From Candidatus Oscillochloris fontis (GTDB lineage: Bacteria; Chloroflexota; Chloroflexia; Chloroflexales; Chloroflexaceae), in assembly GCF_004138135.1 (NCBI RefSeq), contig NZ_RYFD01000008.1:52877-116876 (forward strand): 64,000 nt of DNA, written 5' to 3'. The notes under the pieces are model-generated. The model was not told where the DNA came from and did no database searches. It saw only the letters and a list, made by a program, of their open reading frames with translations. Made by a program: the position numbers and the translations under genes. Positions 1 through 11,398 of this stretch are shown piece after piece; position 1 is the first letter of the stretch; every line of letters starts with the position of its first letter.

Positions 1-809
1 GTGTCCACAATGATCTTGCGCCCGGTCAGGCCGGTGTCACCCATGGGGCCACCCACCACAAAGCGCCCGGTCGGGTTGATGAAGATCTTGGTCTGCTCGT
101 CGAGCCACTCGGCGGGCATCTCAGCCTTGATCACCTGCTCGATCACGTCGGTGCGGATCTGCTCCTGGCTCACATCAGGGGCGTGCTGGGTGCTGATCAG
201 CACCGTGTCAATGCGCACGATCTTGCCATAGCTATACTCAACCGTCACCTGGCTCTTGGCATCGGGGCGCAGGTAGGGCAGCGTGCCATCCTTGCGCACC
301 TTCTCGATACGGCGGATCAAGCGGTGCGCCAGCGCGATGCTGGCCGGCATCAACTCTGGGGTCTCCTTACAGGCAAACCCGAACATCATGCCCTGGTCGC
401 CGGCACCAACCGCCTCGACCTCATCCTCGGTCATGGTGCCCTGCTTGGCCTCCAGCGCCTTATCCACGCCCATGGCGATGTCGGGCGACTGACCGTGGAT
501 GGCGACCAGCACACCACAGGTATCGGCATCGAAGCCAAAGCTGGCATCGGTATAGCCAATCTCCTTGACCGTCTCGCGGACGATCTCTTCGATTGGAATA
601 TAGCCCTTCTCATACGTAACCTCGCCCATCACCACGATCAAGCCGGTGGTGGTGGCGGTCTCACACGCGACGCGGGCGCGGGGATCGTGGGAGAGGAAGG
701 CATCCAGGATGGCATCACTTACCTGATCGCAGAGCTTATCCGGGTGCCCGGAGCTTACCGACTCGCTGGTGAAGAAAAACTTCGGCGACTGCATGAAGGT
801 CGTGGACAT
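1..809 (-). CDS. metK: S-adenosylmethionine synthetase, 3' end outside window
   Basis: Makes SAM from methionine and ATP in the cytoplasm. Reading leftwards from an ATG at 809, the product starts [20 protein letters not shown] and continues with GHPDK, the classical N-terminal ATP/methionine-binding stretch. Further on are the GAGDQG hexapeptide signature and a [11 protein letters not shown] glycine-rich loop near the window edge. About 269 codons are present of roughly 390-400 usual in the family, so the C-terminal third lies outside. A GAGGAG ribosome binding site sits just upstream of the ATG. It is the last visible gene of a minus-strand run (mtnA, MetE-like, PfkB kinase, ahcY, metK) probably controlled by the SAM-I riboswitch near 5650. 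A stacked-hairpin repeat separates it from ahcY and might reduce read-through or stabilise processed ends. Identity is certain; only the end is unseen. Confidence 0.96.
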   Translation of the reverse strand, partial: MSTTFMQSPKFFFTSESVSSGHPDKLCDQVSDAILDAFLSHDPRARVACETATTTGLIVVMGEVTYEKGYIPIEEIVRETVKEIGYTDASFGFDADTCGVLVAIHGQSPDIAMGVDKALEAKQGTMTEDEVEAVGAGDQGMMFGFACKETPELMPASIALAHRLIRRIEKVRKDGTLPYLRPDAKSQVTVEYSYGKIVRIDTVLISTQHAPDVSQEQIRTDVIEQVIKAEMPAEWLDEQTKIFINPTGRFVVGGPMGDTGLTGRKIIVD

Positions 810-861
810 TATCGTTGCTCCTCAATGAATGCAACACACATGGGTGGAAGGGAAGGGCATG

Positions 862-990
862 TGCAAAGTTCTTGGGGCTATGCCCCAAACCCCAATTTTT
901 GGTAGTGTTTGGCGGCTACGCCGCCAAACACTACCAAAAAAGATCTTCGGGGGCGGCGCAGCCGCCCCCGAACCCCCACCGGAGGTGGAA
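862..990. repeat. Stacked three-hairpin intergenic repeat, copy 1
   Basis: Three consecutive palindromes lie between ahcY and metK: a short GGGGC/GCCCC hairpin, a longer one centred on TTGGCGGC-TAC-GCCGCCAA with extended A/T-rich arms, and a CGGGGGCGGC-GCA-GCCGCCCCCG hairpin. The same arrangement, with the same order and joining sequence, occurs inverted near 34050-34175. This marks it as a dispersed repeat rather than a simple terminator. It could still act as an intercistronic RNA structure inside the operon. Confidence 0.8.
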
Positions 991-1014
991 GGGGCGATCT
1001 TCTGGCAGAAAGGC

Positions 1015-2286
<1,272 letters not shown>

Positions 2287-2394
2287 TTACTCCTCCTGGG
2301 ACGCCTTCCATAGGCGTCTGGACGAGCAGGCCCAACTGCCTGCCCGCTATGCCGCCCCTTTCATGTGCGGAGGTGGCGGTGTATCGGATATGCT

Positions 2395-3366
2395 CTAAAC
2401 CGCTGCCGCAAATGCGGCAATCGCCGGGAGTTCTTCGCCGAAGGCGCTGCGGTAGCGCTCGGCAAAGGCTTCGCGGGTGTAGCTATGTTCCTGGCAGCCG
2501 CGCTCTTCAATCGCGAAGGTGGCGGCGAGGGCAGCAATGCGCCCGGTGGTTGCAATCGGTAGGTCGTGGGCGATACCCAACGCCAACCCGGCCAGATAGG
2601 CATCGCCAGCGCCAGTGGGATCAACCACCTCGCGCACCGGTGCGGTGGGGATCTCCGCCGCCAGCCGCCCATCCACATAGATCTGCGAGCCAGCCTCGCC
2701 ACGGGTGACGACGGTGAGCGGGACGCTGGCGAAGAGATCGGCCTCGCTCATCTCCAACTTGCGCGCCATCATACCGAACTCATAGTCGTTACCAATGAAG
2801 ACCTTCGCCCCCTTGAGACCGATGTGGATATGTTCGGCATCCAGGCGCGGCGACTGCTTCCCCGGATCGAAGATATAGGGGATGCCAAGTTGCTGGCACT
2901 CAAGCGCATAACGCGCAATCGCCTCTGGGGTGGTCGGCGAGATCAGCACCAGATCCTGGCTGGTCAGGCCCAGATCCACCAACGAGATCTGGTGATCGTA
3001 GCTCATCGCGCCGGGGTAGAAGGCCACAATCTGGTTGTTGGCGCGGTCGGTATTGATGAAACACGAGGCGGTGAATTCATTCGGAATTTCTACCAGACCA
3101 CTGGTATCAATCCCGTGGCTCTCCAGCCATTCGCGGTAGTCGCGGAAATCTTGCCCCACCGTCCCCACCATCAGCGGGCGCTCGCCGAGCAGGGCGAGGT
3201 TGTAGGCGATATTCCCGGCTACACCACCACGCAGGCGCTTCATCGAATCAACCAGGAAGCTAACCGAGAGCATATGCTGCTTTTCCATCAGCATATGATC
3301 TTTGAAGTAGCCAGGGAAATCCATAATGTAGTCGAAGGCCAACGATCCAGTCACCACAATTCGCAC
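2395..3366 (-). CDS. PfkB-family kinase, probable adenosine kinase
   Basis: A ribokinase/PfkB-fold sugar or nucleoside kinase. The N terminus has the GGVAGNIAYNLALLG substrate-side motif and the C-terminal part has DPTGAGDAYLAGLALG, which holds the anion hole and catalytic aspartate. I place the start at a GTG (3366, giving MRIVVTGSLAFDYIMDFPG) because AAGGAG lies at good spacing; an in-frame ATG further upstream has no such site. Length is about 323 residues, normal for the family. Its place between mtnA/MetE-like and ahcY suggests it phosphorylates the adenosine released by AhcY and so pulls that reversible reaction forward. Substrate is inferred from context; methylthioribose or another nucleoside cannot be excluded from sequence alone. 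Confidence 0.85.
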   Translation of the reverse strand: MRIVVTGSLAFDYIMDFPGYFKDHMLMEKQHMLSVSFLVDSMKRLRGGVAGNIAYNLALLGERPLMVGTVGQDFRDYREWLESHGIDTSGLVEIPNEFTASCFINTDRANNQIVAFYPGAMSYDHQISLVDLGLTSQDLVLISPTTPEAIARYALECQQLGIPYIFDPGKQSPRLDAEHIHIGLKGAKVFIGNDYEFGMMARKLEMSEADLFASVPLTVVTRGEAGSQIYVDGRLAAEIPTAPVREVVDPTGAGDAYLAGLALGIAHDLPIATTGRIAALAATFAIEERGCQEHSYTREAFAERYRSAFGEELPAIAAFAAAV

Positions 3367-3399
3367 GTGAGGTCTCCTTTGTTCGCATCCCAAGGGTTG

Positions 3400-4446
3400 C
3401 TATCCCAACTCATTCCGTTCACGCAACACATGGGCGGTTGTAGCACATAGCTGTAGTGCTTGCTGGGCCGCATCAACCGAGAGGGTGGCGAGGCTCTGAT
3501 TACTCGTGATCAGCGCAGCATCAAGAATGCGTCGGCGATCCAAGCCACTCGCGGCCGCAAGGTAGTCAACGGTACGATCAAACCGATGAGCCAGAAGATC
3601 GGCCTGTTCATGGATCAGTGCGGTCGGATCAGTTGGCACAATCCCCCAACCCAACAGACCGCCCCGTTCAATAAAATTGGCCACCGTACTTGCCGCATGG
3701 ATCAGCCCTGCCCCATGCTCATAGGCATCAAAGAGCACCAGATCAACCGGAAGGTTGAGCAGTTCGGCCCAATCCACCTCGCCATTCACAGCTAACCCGC
3801 GACAACCGGGCATATCGGCGAGCAGACGGGCGAGCATCTCGATGCCCTCATCACGCGCAAGCGGGCAGAGCGGCAGGTCGAGCGCATCCAGAAATGGTTC
3901 ATCAAGGCAGATGATGACGTGGTTGACATAGGTGCTGAGTTGCTCATAGTACCACGCCACCCGTAGGGCCAGATGGTGCAACAATGACTCACGGAGTGGC
4001 TGATCATAGGCCAGCGGGCGATCATCCTCGTCGGTCAGTTGCAAGGCCAAACTCACCGGGCCAATCGCTTCGCCCTTGAGGGCGCGGGCTTGGTGGCCGT
4101 GGCCAAGCAGACGCAGCAACTCACCCAGACCCGCCGCATAGTCGGTTGGAAGGGCACCCGAACCTGGTTCCGCCCGCAGATAGGCCAGACCGAGCCGGTC
4201 GAGGCCGATCTCTGCCGCCGCATGGTCTACACTGATCCGCTCATACGCCGGGTCTATCGTCACGCCGGGGAAGCCCGCTGCTGCCTGCGCCAAGGGACGC
4301 TCACGGAAGCTTCGCCCGTAGAGCGCGGGCCAAGCTGGAATATCGGGCGTGGTGGCAGCCACCAACGCCAACGCATCCTGGGCGTTGGCGTGGGGCAGGC
4401 CACCCCGCAACAGCGGCAGACAAGTCGGCGCAAACGCGAGCGGCAT
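3400..4446 (-). CDS. MetE/UROD-fold protein lacking the zinc ligands
   Basis: A 348-residue protein resembling the C-terminal catalytic barrel of cobalamin-independent methionine synthase (COG0620-like, UROD/MetE fold). Family-like stretches are GPVSLALQLTDEDDRPL, ICLDEPFLDALDLPL and GGLLGWGIVPTDP. In relatives the metal-binding positions read roughly H-x-C ahead of the DW..LL stretch and PSCG near the C terminus. Here the corresponding segments are LAVNGEVDWAELL and ALITSNQSLATLS, with no His-x-Cys and no Cys-Gly. Zinc-dependent homocysteine activation therefore looks lost. The gene starts 5 bases after the mtnA stop, so the two are probably translationally coupled under the SAM-I riboswitch. 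Role unknown: possibly a methyl carrier partner, a regulator, or a different reaction on a methionine-cycle compound. Confidence 0.7.
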   Translation of the reverse strand: MPLAFAPTCLPLLRGGLPHANAQDALALVAATTPDIPAWPALYGRSFRERPLAQAAAGFPGVTIDPAYERISVDHAAAEIGLDRLGLAYLRAEPGSGALPTDYAAGLGELLRLLGHGHQARALKGEAIGPVSLALQLTDEDDRPLAYDQPLRESLLHHLALRVAWYYEQLSTYVNHVIICLDEPFLDALDLPLCPLARDEGIEMLARLLADMPGCRGLAVNGEVDWAELLNLPVDLVLFDAYEHGAGLIHAASTVANFIERGGLLGWGIVPTDPTALIHEQADLLAHRFDRTVDYLAAASGLDRRRILDAALITSNQSLATLSVDAAQQALQLCATTAHVLRERNELG

Positions 4447-4451
4447 AGGAA

Positions 4452-5507
4452 CTACGCACCCTCTTTGACGCGCCGCAGCCCTTCGGCGAAGGGCGCAGTC
4501 ACCACACCGCGCTCGGTAATGATTCCGGTGATCAGTTCGGCGGGGGTCACATCAAAAGCCGGGTGGGCCGCACGCACCCCCACCGGGGCGATCATGCGCC
4601 CGGCGAGGTGGGTGACTTCTTCTTCGGAACGCTCCTCAATCGGGATCTGGTCGCCATGTTCCATCGTCAGATCAATTGTGGAGGTTGGCGCGGCGATATA
4701 GAAGGGGATGTTGTGCGCCCGCGCCAAAATGGCCAGACTATAGGTGCCGATCTTGTTGGCCGTATCGCCATTGGCCACAATGCGGTCAGCCCCAACGATC
4801 ACACAATCCACCTTACCCGACTTCATCATATACCCGGCCATATTGTCGGTGATCAGGGTGAGCGAGATCCCGGCCTGGTGCAGTTCCCAAGCGGTGAGGC
4901 GCGCCCCCTGGAGGAAGGGGCGGGTCTCATCCACCCAGACGTGGATGTTGCGGCCCTGGGCGAAGGCGGTGCGCATCGGGGCGAGCGCGGTACCGTAGCC
5001 CGCAGTCGCCAAGCCACCCGCGTTACAGTGGGTCAGCACGCGGCCCCCGGCGGGGATGAGCGGGGCACCATGATCACCAATCGCGTGGCACATGGCAAGG
5101 TCTTCGTTCAGTACGGCGTGACCCTCGGCGAGCAACGCCTCGGCCAGTGCCTGGGGGGTAGCGATCTCGGTGCTCAGTTGGCGCGCCTTGGTGAGCAAAC
5201 GATCCGTGGCCCAAGCCAGATTGACCGCCGTGGGGCGCTGGCTATCCAGCATCACCTTGCCCGCCTCCAGATCGGCCAGCAGTGCGGGGACGGTTTCGGC
5301 CTGGGATTGGAGCGCGATCAGGGCCATGCCGTAGGCAGCGGTGCAGCCAATTGCGGGTGCGCCACGCACCTGCATGCTCTTAATCGCATGCGCCACCAAC
5401 GCAGGGGTTGTACAACGTACCACCACCTGCTCGTGGGGCAACAACAACTGATCGATCAAACAGACGGCGTCCTGTTCCCACCAGACGGTACGTAATTCTT
5501 CGCTCAT
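4452..5507 (-). CDS. mtnA: Methylthioribose-1-phosphate isomerase
   Basis: Isomerises 5-methylthioribose-1-phosphate to the ribulose form in methionine salvage. Motifs are RGAPAIGCTAAYGMALIALQ, the catalytic-cysteine stretch THCNAGGLATAGYGTAL, and GADRIVANGDTANKIGTY with the catalytic aspartate. I choose the ATG at 5507 (MSEELRTVWWEQDAVCL); another ATG at 5516 is possible. The reading frame continues upstream to 5606, but that part overlaps the riboswitch terminator and is not expected to be coding. First gene of the SAM-recycling operon. No other methionine-salvage genes (mtnB, C, D, K) are in this window. Length about 351 residues is normal. Confidence 0.94.
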   Translation of the reverse strand: MSEELRTVWWEQDAVCLIDQLLLPHEQVVVRCTTPALVAHAIKSMQVRGAPAIGCTAAYGMALIALQSQAETVPALLADLEAGKVMLDSQRPTAVNLAWATDRLLTKARQLSTEIATPQALAEALLAEGHAVLNEDLAMCHAIGDHGAPLIPAGGRVLTHCNAGGLATAGYGTALAPMRTAFAQGRNIHVWVDETRPFLQGARLTAWELHQAGISLTLITDNMAGYMMKSGKVDCVIVGADRIVANGDTANKIGTYSLAILARAHNIPFYIAAPTSTIDLTMEHGDQIPIEERSEEEVTHLAGRMIAPVGVRAAHPAFDVTPAELITGIITERGVVTAPFAEGLRRVKEGA

Positions 5508-5537
5508 AGCTGTCATAGCTGTGTTCACCCTGATGAA

Positions 5538-5567
5538 CAAAAAAGCCCCTCGCACGGCGAGAGGCTC
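5538..5567 (-). terminator. Riboswitch expression-platform terminator
   Basis: On the minus strand a GCCTCTCGC-cgt-GCGAGGGGC stem (one wobble pair) is followed by six T residues, 31 bases before the mtnA start. The CCTCTC of its left arm can alternatively pair with GAGAGG at the 3' side of the aptamer P1 region, giving a standard SAM-off antiterminator/terminator switch. Confidence 0.9.
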
Positions 5568-5582
5568 CAAAGGTGAGGCATT

Positions 5583-5727
5583 CCTCTCATCTTCCGATGG
5601 GCACACAGATGCCCAGCGCAGGAATTAGCACCGTTCTGGATGGAACATCAAAGCAAACCTTTGAGTATCCTTCAGGCGGTTGCCGGGCTTCATCGGGCCA
5701 GTCCCTCAGCCCATCTCGATGAGGTCT
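5583..5727 (-). promoter_or_regulatory. SAM-I (S-box) riboswitch aptamer
   Basis: The minus strand carries the S-box core GAGGGACUGGCCCGAUGAA followed by GCCCGGCAACCG. It is enclosed by a P1 helix formed by CTCATC (5718-5723 region) and GATGAG (5586-5591). The core matches the SAM-I consensus closely. With the terminator at 5538-5567 it should end transcription of mtnA and the downstream methionine-cycle genes when SAM is plentiful. Confidence 0.95.
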
Positions 5728-5769
5728 ATGGAGTCACCCAGTTCAATAACCGGGCGAACATTGGCGGCG

Positions 5770-5798
5770 ATTATAGCATGGCTATGAGTCTGGTGCAA
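5770..5798 (-). promoter_or_regulatory. Sigma-70-type promoter of the SAM-recycling operon
   Basis: On the minus strand, TTGCAC (5793-5798) and a perfect TATAAT (5770-5775) are separated by 17 bases. Transcription would start about 35 bases before the riboswitch P1 helix. Confidence 0.8.
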
Positions 5799-5826
5799 AC
5801 GAGTTCGCGGCTTCTCGTAGTATCAA

Positions 5827-5913
5827 GGTTTTGACGCAAAGACGCCAAGGCGCAAAGCCTGCAACATAATCTTTGCGTCTATGCGCCTTGGCGTCAATAT
5901 AAGAGGTTTCTAG
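5827..5913. repeat. GACGC-type palindromic repeat, copy 1
   Basis: Imperfect inverted repeat with arms TTTTGACGCAAAGACGCC and GCGCCTTGGCGTCAA, located directly after truB. Two further copies lie at about 48457-48575 and 54136-54256. The outer end reads GGGTAAC on the minus strand, and the truB stop codon TAA falls within it. Confidence 0.8.
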
Positions 5914-6783
5914 TTACCCCAAAAACACCTTTTCTGGCCTCCACACCGCTCCTGCGCGGCGCAACACCGCCACCAACTCACCGTGCTGATCCTCGGCGCG
6001 TGCATACTCGCCAGGCAGATCTCCACACTCAATCGGCATCCCATTGTGCACCCGCCGCACCTGCTCGGCATCCAATGGGGCTACTGGCCACGCGGCGAGG
6101 GCAATCCGGGCGGGGATGAGGTGGGCCGCAACATCCTCTGGTTGTAGGTCGGCCAGGGGGAGTGCGCGTTCCAACCTGAAGGGGCCGACGAAGGTGCGGC
6201 GCAACCCCGCGAGGTGCGCTCCGCAACCGAGGGCCACGCCGATGTCGCGGGCGAGGGCGCGGATGTAGGTGCCCTTGCCGCACGTCACCGTGATCAGCAG
6301 TTGGTCGGTGGCGACTTGGTGGTAGCTGAGGGCATCTATCTCGACCGGGCGCGCCGGGAGATCGAGCATCTTGCCTGCCCGCGCCAGATCGTAGAGCCGC
6401 TGGCCCTCGTGGTGCAGTGCCGAATACATCGGCGGCACCTGCATGATCGTCCCACGGAGCGGAGCCAACACCGCCTCGATCTGAGCCGGGGTGTAGGATG
6501 GCACCGGCGCGGTCGTCAGCACTTCACCCTCGGCATCATCGGTGGTCGTTGTCTGACCCAGTTGCACCAGCCCCTGGTAGCCTTTACGCACCTCGGAGAG
6601 GTACTCGATCAGGCGCGTGGCATGGCCAATCGCCACCGGCAGCACCCCGGTCGCGGCGGGGTCGAGCGTTCCAGCGTGGCCGACCTTGACCTTGCGCCCA
6701 ACCAGGCGGCGCACCCGCGCCACCACGTCGTGCGAGGTCATGGCGAGGGGTTTATCTATATTGAGGAAGCCGTAATGGTTCAC
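5914..6783 (-). CDS. truB: tRNA pseudouridine-55 synthase TruB
   Basis: Converts U55 in the T loop of tRNAs to pseudouridine. The protein starts (GTG at 6783, AGGAG four bases upstream) with MNHYGFLNIDKPLAMTSHDV. It contains the catalytic aspartate motif GHAGTLDPAATGVLPVAIG, the VPPMYSALHHEGQRLYDLAR stretch and the CGKGTYIRALARDIG motif. 289 residues, normal size. An open frame extends upstream to 7122 but runs through palindromic repeats and into the nrnA region, so I reject that longer start. It is the distal gene of the nusA-infB-rbfA-nrnA cluster, which is a common bacterial arrangement, but two repeat copies separate it from nrnA. The stop codon TAA lies in the end of a GACGC-type repeat. 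Confidence 0.95.
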   Translation of the reverse strand: MNHYGFLNIDKPLAMTSHDVVARVRRLVGRKVKVGHAGTLDPAATGVLPVAIGHATRLIEYLSEVRKGYQGLVQLGQTTTTDDAEGEVLTTAPVPSYTPAQIEAVLAPLRGTIMQVPPMYSALHHEGQRLYDLARAGKMLDLPARPVEIDALSYHQVATDQLLITVTCGKGTYIRALARDIGVALGCGAHLAGLRRTFVGPFRLERALPLADLQPEDVAAHLIPARIALAAWPVAPLDAEQVRRVHNGMPIECGDLPGEYARAEDQHGELVAVLRRAGAVWRPEKVFLG

Positions 6784-6816
6784 ATGGCTCCTGAAAGGAA
6801 ATGTGGCGCGCTTGCG

Positions 6817-6990
6817 TAGGGGCGAAGCATCGCCCGCCAAGCGCGTTCGGGTTCTCCTGCTCCATGGTGGGCGATGCTTCGCCCCTACGGGATGATCGGG
6901 GAACCCGGCGATTAATGTAGGGGCGAAGCATCGCCCGCCAAGCGCGTTCGGGTTCCCCTGCTCCATGGTGGGCGATGCTTCGCCCCTACG
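6817..6990. repeat. Two direct copies of a TAGGGGCGAAGC hairpin repeat
   Basis: Copies at 6817-6891 and 6917-6990 each consist of a 24-base arm beginning GTAGGGGCGAAGCATCGCCC and its near-perfect complement ending CGATGCTTCGCCCCTAC, around a roughly 26-base central loop. They are nearly identical, so the duplication looks recent or gene-converted. The right-hand copy contributes the TAG stop codon of nrnA on the minus strand. Related palindromes occur at 16651-16721 and inside the coding gene at 22420-22465. Confidence 0.88.
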
Positions 6991-7975
6991 CAAGCACAGC
7001 ACGCAACATCGGCAGCACCGTCGCCTCAGCCTCAGCCAAGCCCATCGCCAGATCGGCCCCGGCGGCCTGAGCATGGCCACCACCGCCCCAAGTGCGAGCA
7101 ACTTCGGCCACATTGATGCCACGCACCGAGCGCAGGCTGATCTTCACCTGGCCGTTGGCGCGCTCCTTAAAGAGCACCGCTGCGCGCATCCCGGCCACGC
7201 GCTGCAAACGGATCATCGTCTCATCGGTGGCCTCGTCATTGGCCCCGGTCGCTTGGAGCATCGCCTGGGAGACTGAGACCCACAGCAGGCCATCTTCGCG
7301 CTGCATCTGGCTGAGTGCCAACCCGGCCAACTGCACTGTCTCTGGCGGGAGCGAGAAGTAGACCGCATTGATCACCGTCGCATGATCGGCCCCGGCCTCC
7401 AGAATATCCGCCGTGGTGCGCAGTGTCTGGGGCGAGGAGGCGCTGGTCTGGAAGCTCTGGGTATCGGTGGTGACGCCGAGCAGCATACAGGTGGCCGCCG
7501 CCGGAGTGATCGGAGCCTGCATGGCGCGCAGCAGGCGGAAGAGCAGATCGGCACACGAAGCGGCATGCGGATCGATCAGATTGACTGTCCCGCGCCCATT
7601 GTTGGTGACATGGTGATCCACCAACAACAACGGGTGGGCGGCGATCTCCGCTTCATGATCCGCAAAGATCTGGCCGACCCGTTGCAGTTCGGCGGTATCG
7701 AGCATCCAGATCAGATCGCAATCGGGCAGGGGGCTACCGGGTTGGTAGATGTGTACCTGCTCAACACCGGGCAGATTGAAGCTGTAGTAGGGCAGCGCCG
7801 AGGATGCTAAGGGGATGGGTTCTTTACCCATCGCCAGCAGGGTATGGTAGGCACCGAGGAGCGAACCAATCGCATCACCATCGGGATTGATGTGGGTGAG
7901 CAGGAGGATGCGTTGGGACGCGGCGATCTGGGCAGCAAAGGCGGGTGCAGCAACTGTGGGATCAGTGTAGATCAT
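6986..7975 (-). CDS. nrnA: DHH/DHHA1 phosphoesterase, NrnA-type oligoribonuclease/pAp phosphatase
   Basis: Degrades very short RNAs and dephosphorylates 3'-phosphoadenosine 5'-phosphate in NrnA relatives. The 329-residue protein has the metal-binding HINPDGDAIGS motif near residue 30, the DHH motif in LLLVDHHVTNNGRG, and the C-terminal DHHA1 glycine-rich GGGGHAQAAGADL. Its ATG overlaps the stop of the upstream methyltransferase gene (ATGA), so translation is probably coupled. The final codons read LRAVLA-stop, the stop being the TAG at the edge of an intergenic palindromic repeat. This indicates the repeat inserted at or replaced the original gene end. Family is certain; exact substrate preference is inferred from the translation-gene neighbourhood. 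Confidence 0.92.
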   Translation of the reverse strand: MIYTDPTVAAPAFAAQIAASQRILLLTHINPDGDAIGSLLGAYHTLLAMGKEPIPLASSALPYYSFNLPGVEQVHIYQPGSPLPDCDLIWMLDTAELQRVGQIFADHEAEIAAHPLLLVDHHVTNNGRGTVNLIDPHAASCADLLFRLLRAMQAPITPAAATCMLLGVTTDTQSFQTSASSPQTLRTTADILEAGADHATVINAVYFSLPPETVQLAGLALSQMQREDGLLWVSVSQAMLQATGANDEATDETMIRLQRVAGMRAAVLFKERANGQVKISLRSVRGINVAEVARTWGGGGHAQAAGADLAMGLAEAEATVLPMLRAVLA

Positions 7976-8562
7976 GGCATTTCACTTCGCACGCAGCGAT
8001 AGACGGTATATCCCGAACGCTTCTTGATCTCTTTGAGCTTGAGTTGGTTGCGCACGCCGATGCGCGGGATGAGGTGGTTGAGGCCACTGACGACCACAAA
8101 CCAATATTCGCCACCGGGGCGGAGTTGGCTGAGTGGACCGAGGATGAACTCCTGCTCAATCGCCAGATCACCGATCTTCGCGGGGATGTTGGAGAAGATC
8201 AGATCGTAGGGGCCGGGGGGCACCGCTTCAAGCCCGACACTCCCCAGGATCTGGACATGCGCAACCGCATTGAGGTGCGCATTGGCGCGGGCGTAGCGCA
8301 CCGCGAGCAGATCTTTATCGGCTGCTACCACCGCCGCTTCCGGGAAGCGCCGCGCCATGGTGATCGCGATCACCCCGCAGCCACAACCAAGATCGAGGAT
8401 GCGCGTGGGGTCTTGAGCCGGTTCGACACTGCGCAGCAGCAGGTCGGTACCATCATCAATCTCGAAGGACGAGAAGATCGTATGGCCGACATCAAACTGG
8501 AACGGCTGGCCACGCAGCGTGTAGGCGATACGCTTCTTGTAGTAGGGATCGTGTTCAATCAT
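7972..8562 (-). CDS. Class I SAM-dependent methyltransferase (MTS-like)
   Basis: A 196-residue Rossmann-fold methyltransferase starting [20 protein letters not shown] at an ATG (8562) that overlaps the last codons of rbfA. Motif I is [18 protein letters not shown] and a motif-IV-like stretch reads [12 protein letters not shown], where RsmC/RlmG-type MTS enzymes have N-P-P-F/Y. The asparagine and second proline are kept and the first proline is replaced. Position between rbfA and nrnA, with overlaps on both sides, suggests an RNA or ribosome-related target, but the substrate is unknown. A longer frame starting at 8814 is an out-of-frame reading of rbfA and is rejected. Confidence 0.8.
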   Translation of the reverse strand: MIEHDPYYKKRIAYTLRGQPFQFDVGHTIFSSFEIDDGTDLLLRSVEPAQDPTRILDLGCGCGVIAITMARRFPEAAVVAADKDLLAVRYARANAHLNAVAHVQILGSVGLEAVPPGPYDLIFSNIPAKIGDLAIEQEFILGPLSQLRPGGEYWFVVVSGLNHLIPRIGVRNQLKLKEIKKRSGYTVYRCVRSEMP

Positions 8563-8935
8563 CGTCAAGCTTGGGAGGGTTCGCCCGGCGTTCTGTTTCA
8601 ACCTGACGCAACACCTCTTCGATATGGATAGTATAGTCGAGCGAGGTATCCTGAACCAGATGCAGTTCGGGGATGAAACGCATATGGCGCATCTCATCGG
8701 CGACGCGGCGGCGCAAGAAACTGCGCGCCCGTTGCAGACCCGCCATCGTCGCGGTTTGCTCCTCGGCATCACCCATGATCGAGATCCGCACCGTGGCATG
8801 TTGCAGATCGGCACTCACCTCAACCCCGGTGACGGTGGCGAAGCCCACCCGTGGATCTTTGATCTCGGACTGAATGACCGCGCCGAGTATTTGCTGGATG
8901 CGGTCGCCAACTTGTTGAAGGCGTTGTTTTGACAT
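8555..8935 (-). CDS. rbfA: Ribosome-binding factor A
   Basis: Small KH-fold factor that helps mature the 30S subunit and processes the 5' end of 16S rRNA. The protein starts [18 protein letters not shown]. It contains [20 protein letters not shown] and [20 protein letters not shown], diagnostic for RbfA, then [17 protein letters not shown]. About 126 residues, normal. The ATG at 8935 is preceded by a T-rich tract and a strong hairpin instead of a recognisable Shine-Dalgarno sequence, which is odd for an operon gene. An upstream TTG at 8959 lies inside the hairpin. Overlaps the following methyltransferase start by 8 bases. Confidence 0.92.
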   Translation of the reverse strand: MSKQRLQQVGDRIQQILGAVIQSEIKDPRVGFATVTGVEVSADLQHATVRISIMGDAEEQTATMAGLQRARSFLRRRVADEMRHMRFIPELHLVQDTSLDYTIHIEEVLRQVETERRANPPKLDDD

Positions 8936-8990
8936 AGGAAAAAGAAGATAGGGGATCAAGCGCGAAATGTCTCGCGCTTGATCCCCTATC
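8936..8990 (-). terminator. Strong hairpin plus T-tract between infB and rbfA
   Basis: A perfect 18-bp stem (arms 8947-8964 and 8973-8990, starting GATAGGGGATCAAGCGCG) has an 8-base loop. On the minus strand it is followed by TTCTTTTTCCT and then immediately by the rbfA ATG. It starts 4 bases after the infB stop. The shape is that of an intrinsic terminator or attenuator inside the operon. Confidence 0.75.
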
Positions 8991-8994
8991 GTAG

Positions 8995-11307
<2,313 letters not shown>

Positions 11308-11398
11308 AGGGATATCCTTTCTCGTCGATCGCGCGATGTCGGAGGATGAGATAGACGCAATATTGACCACGCCGGAAGGCAGCGGTTCGGGCATCATC

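Noticed and set aside
5508..5606. Longer N terminus of MtnA
   Set aside because: These codons lie in the riboswitch terminator, and the conserved protein begins at the ATG at 5507 or 5516.
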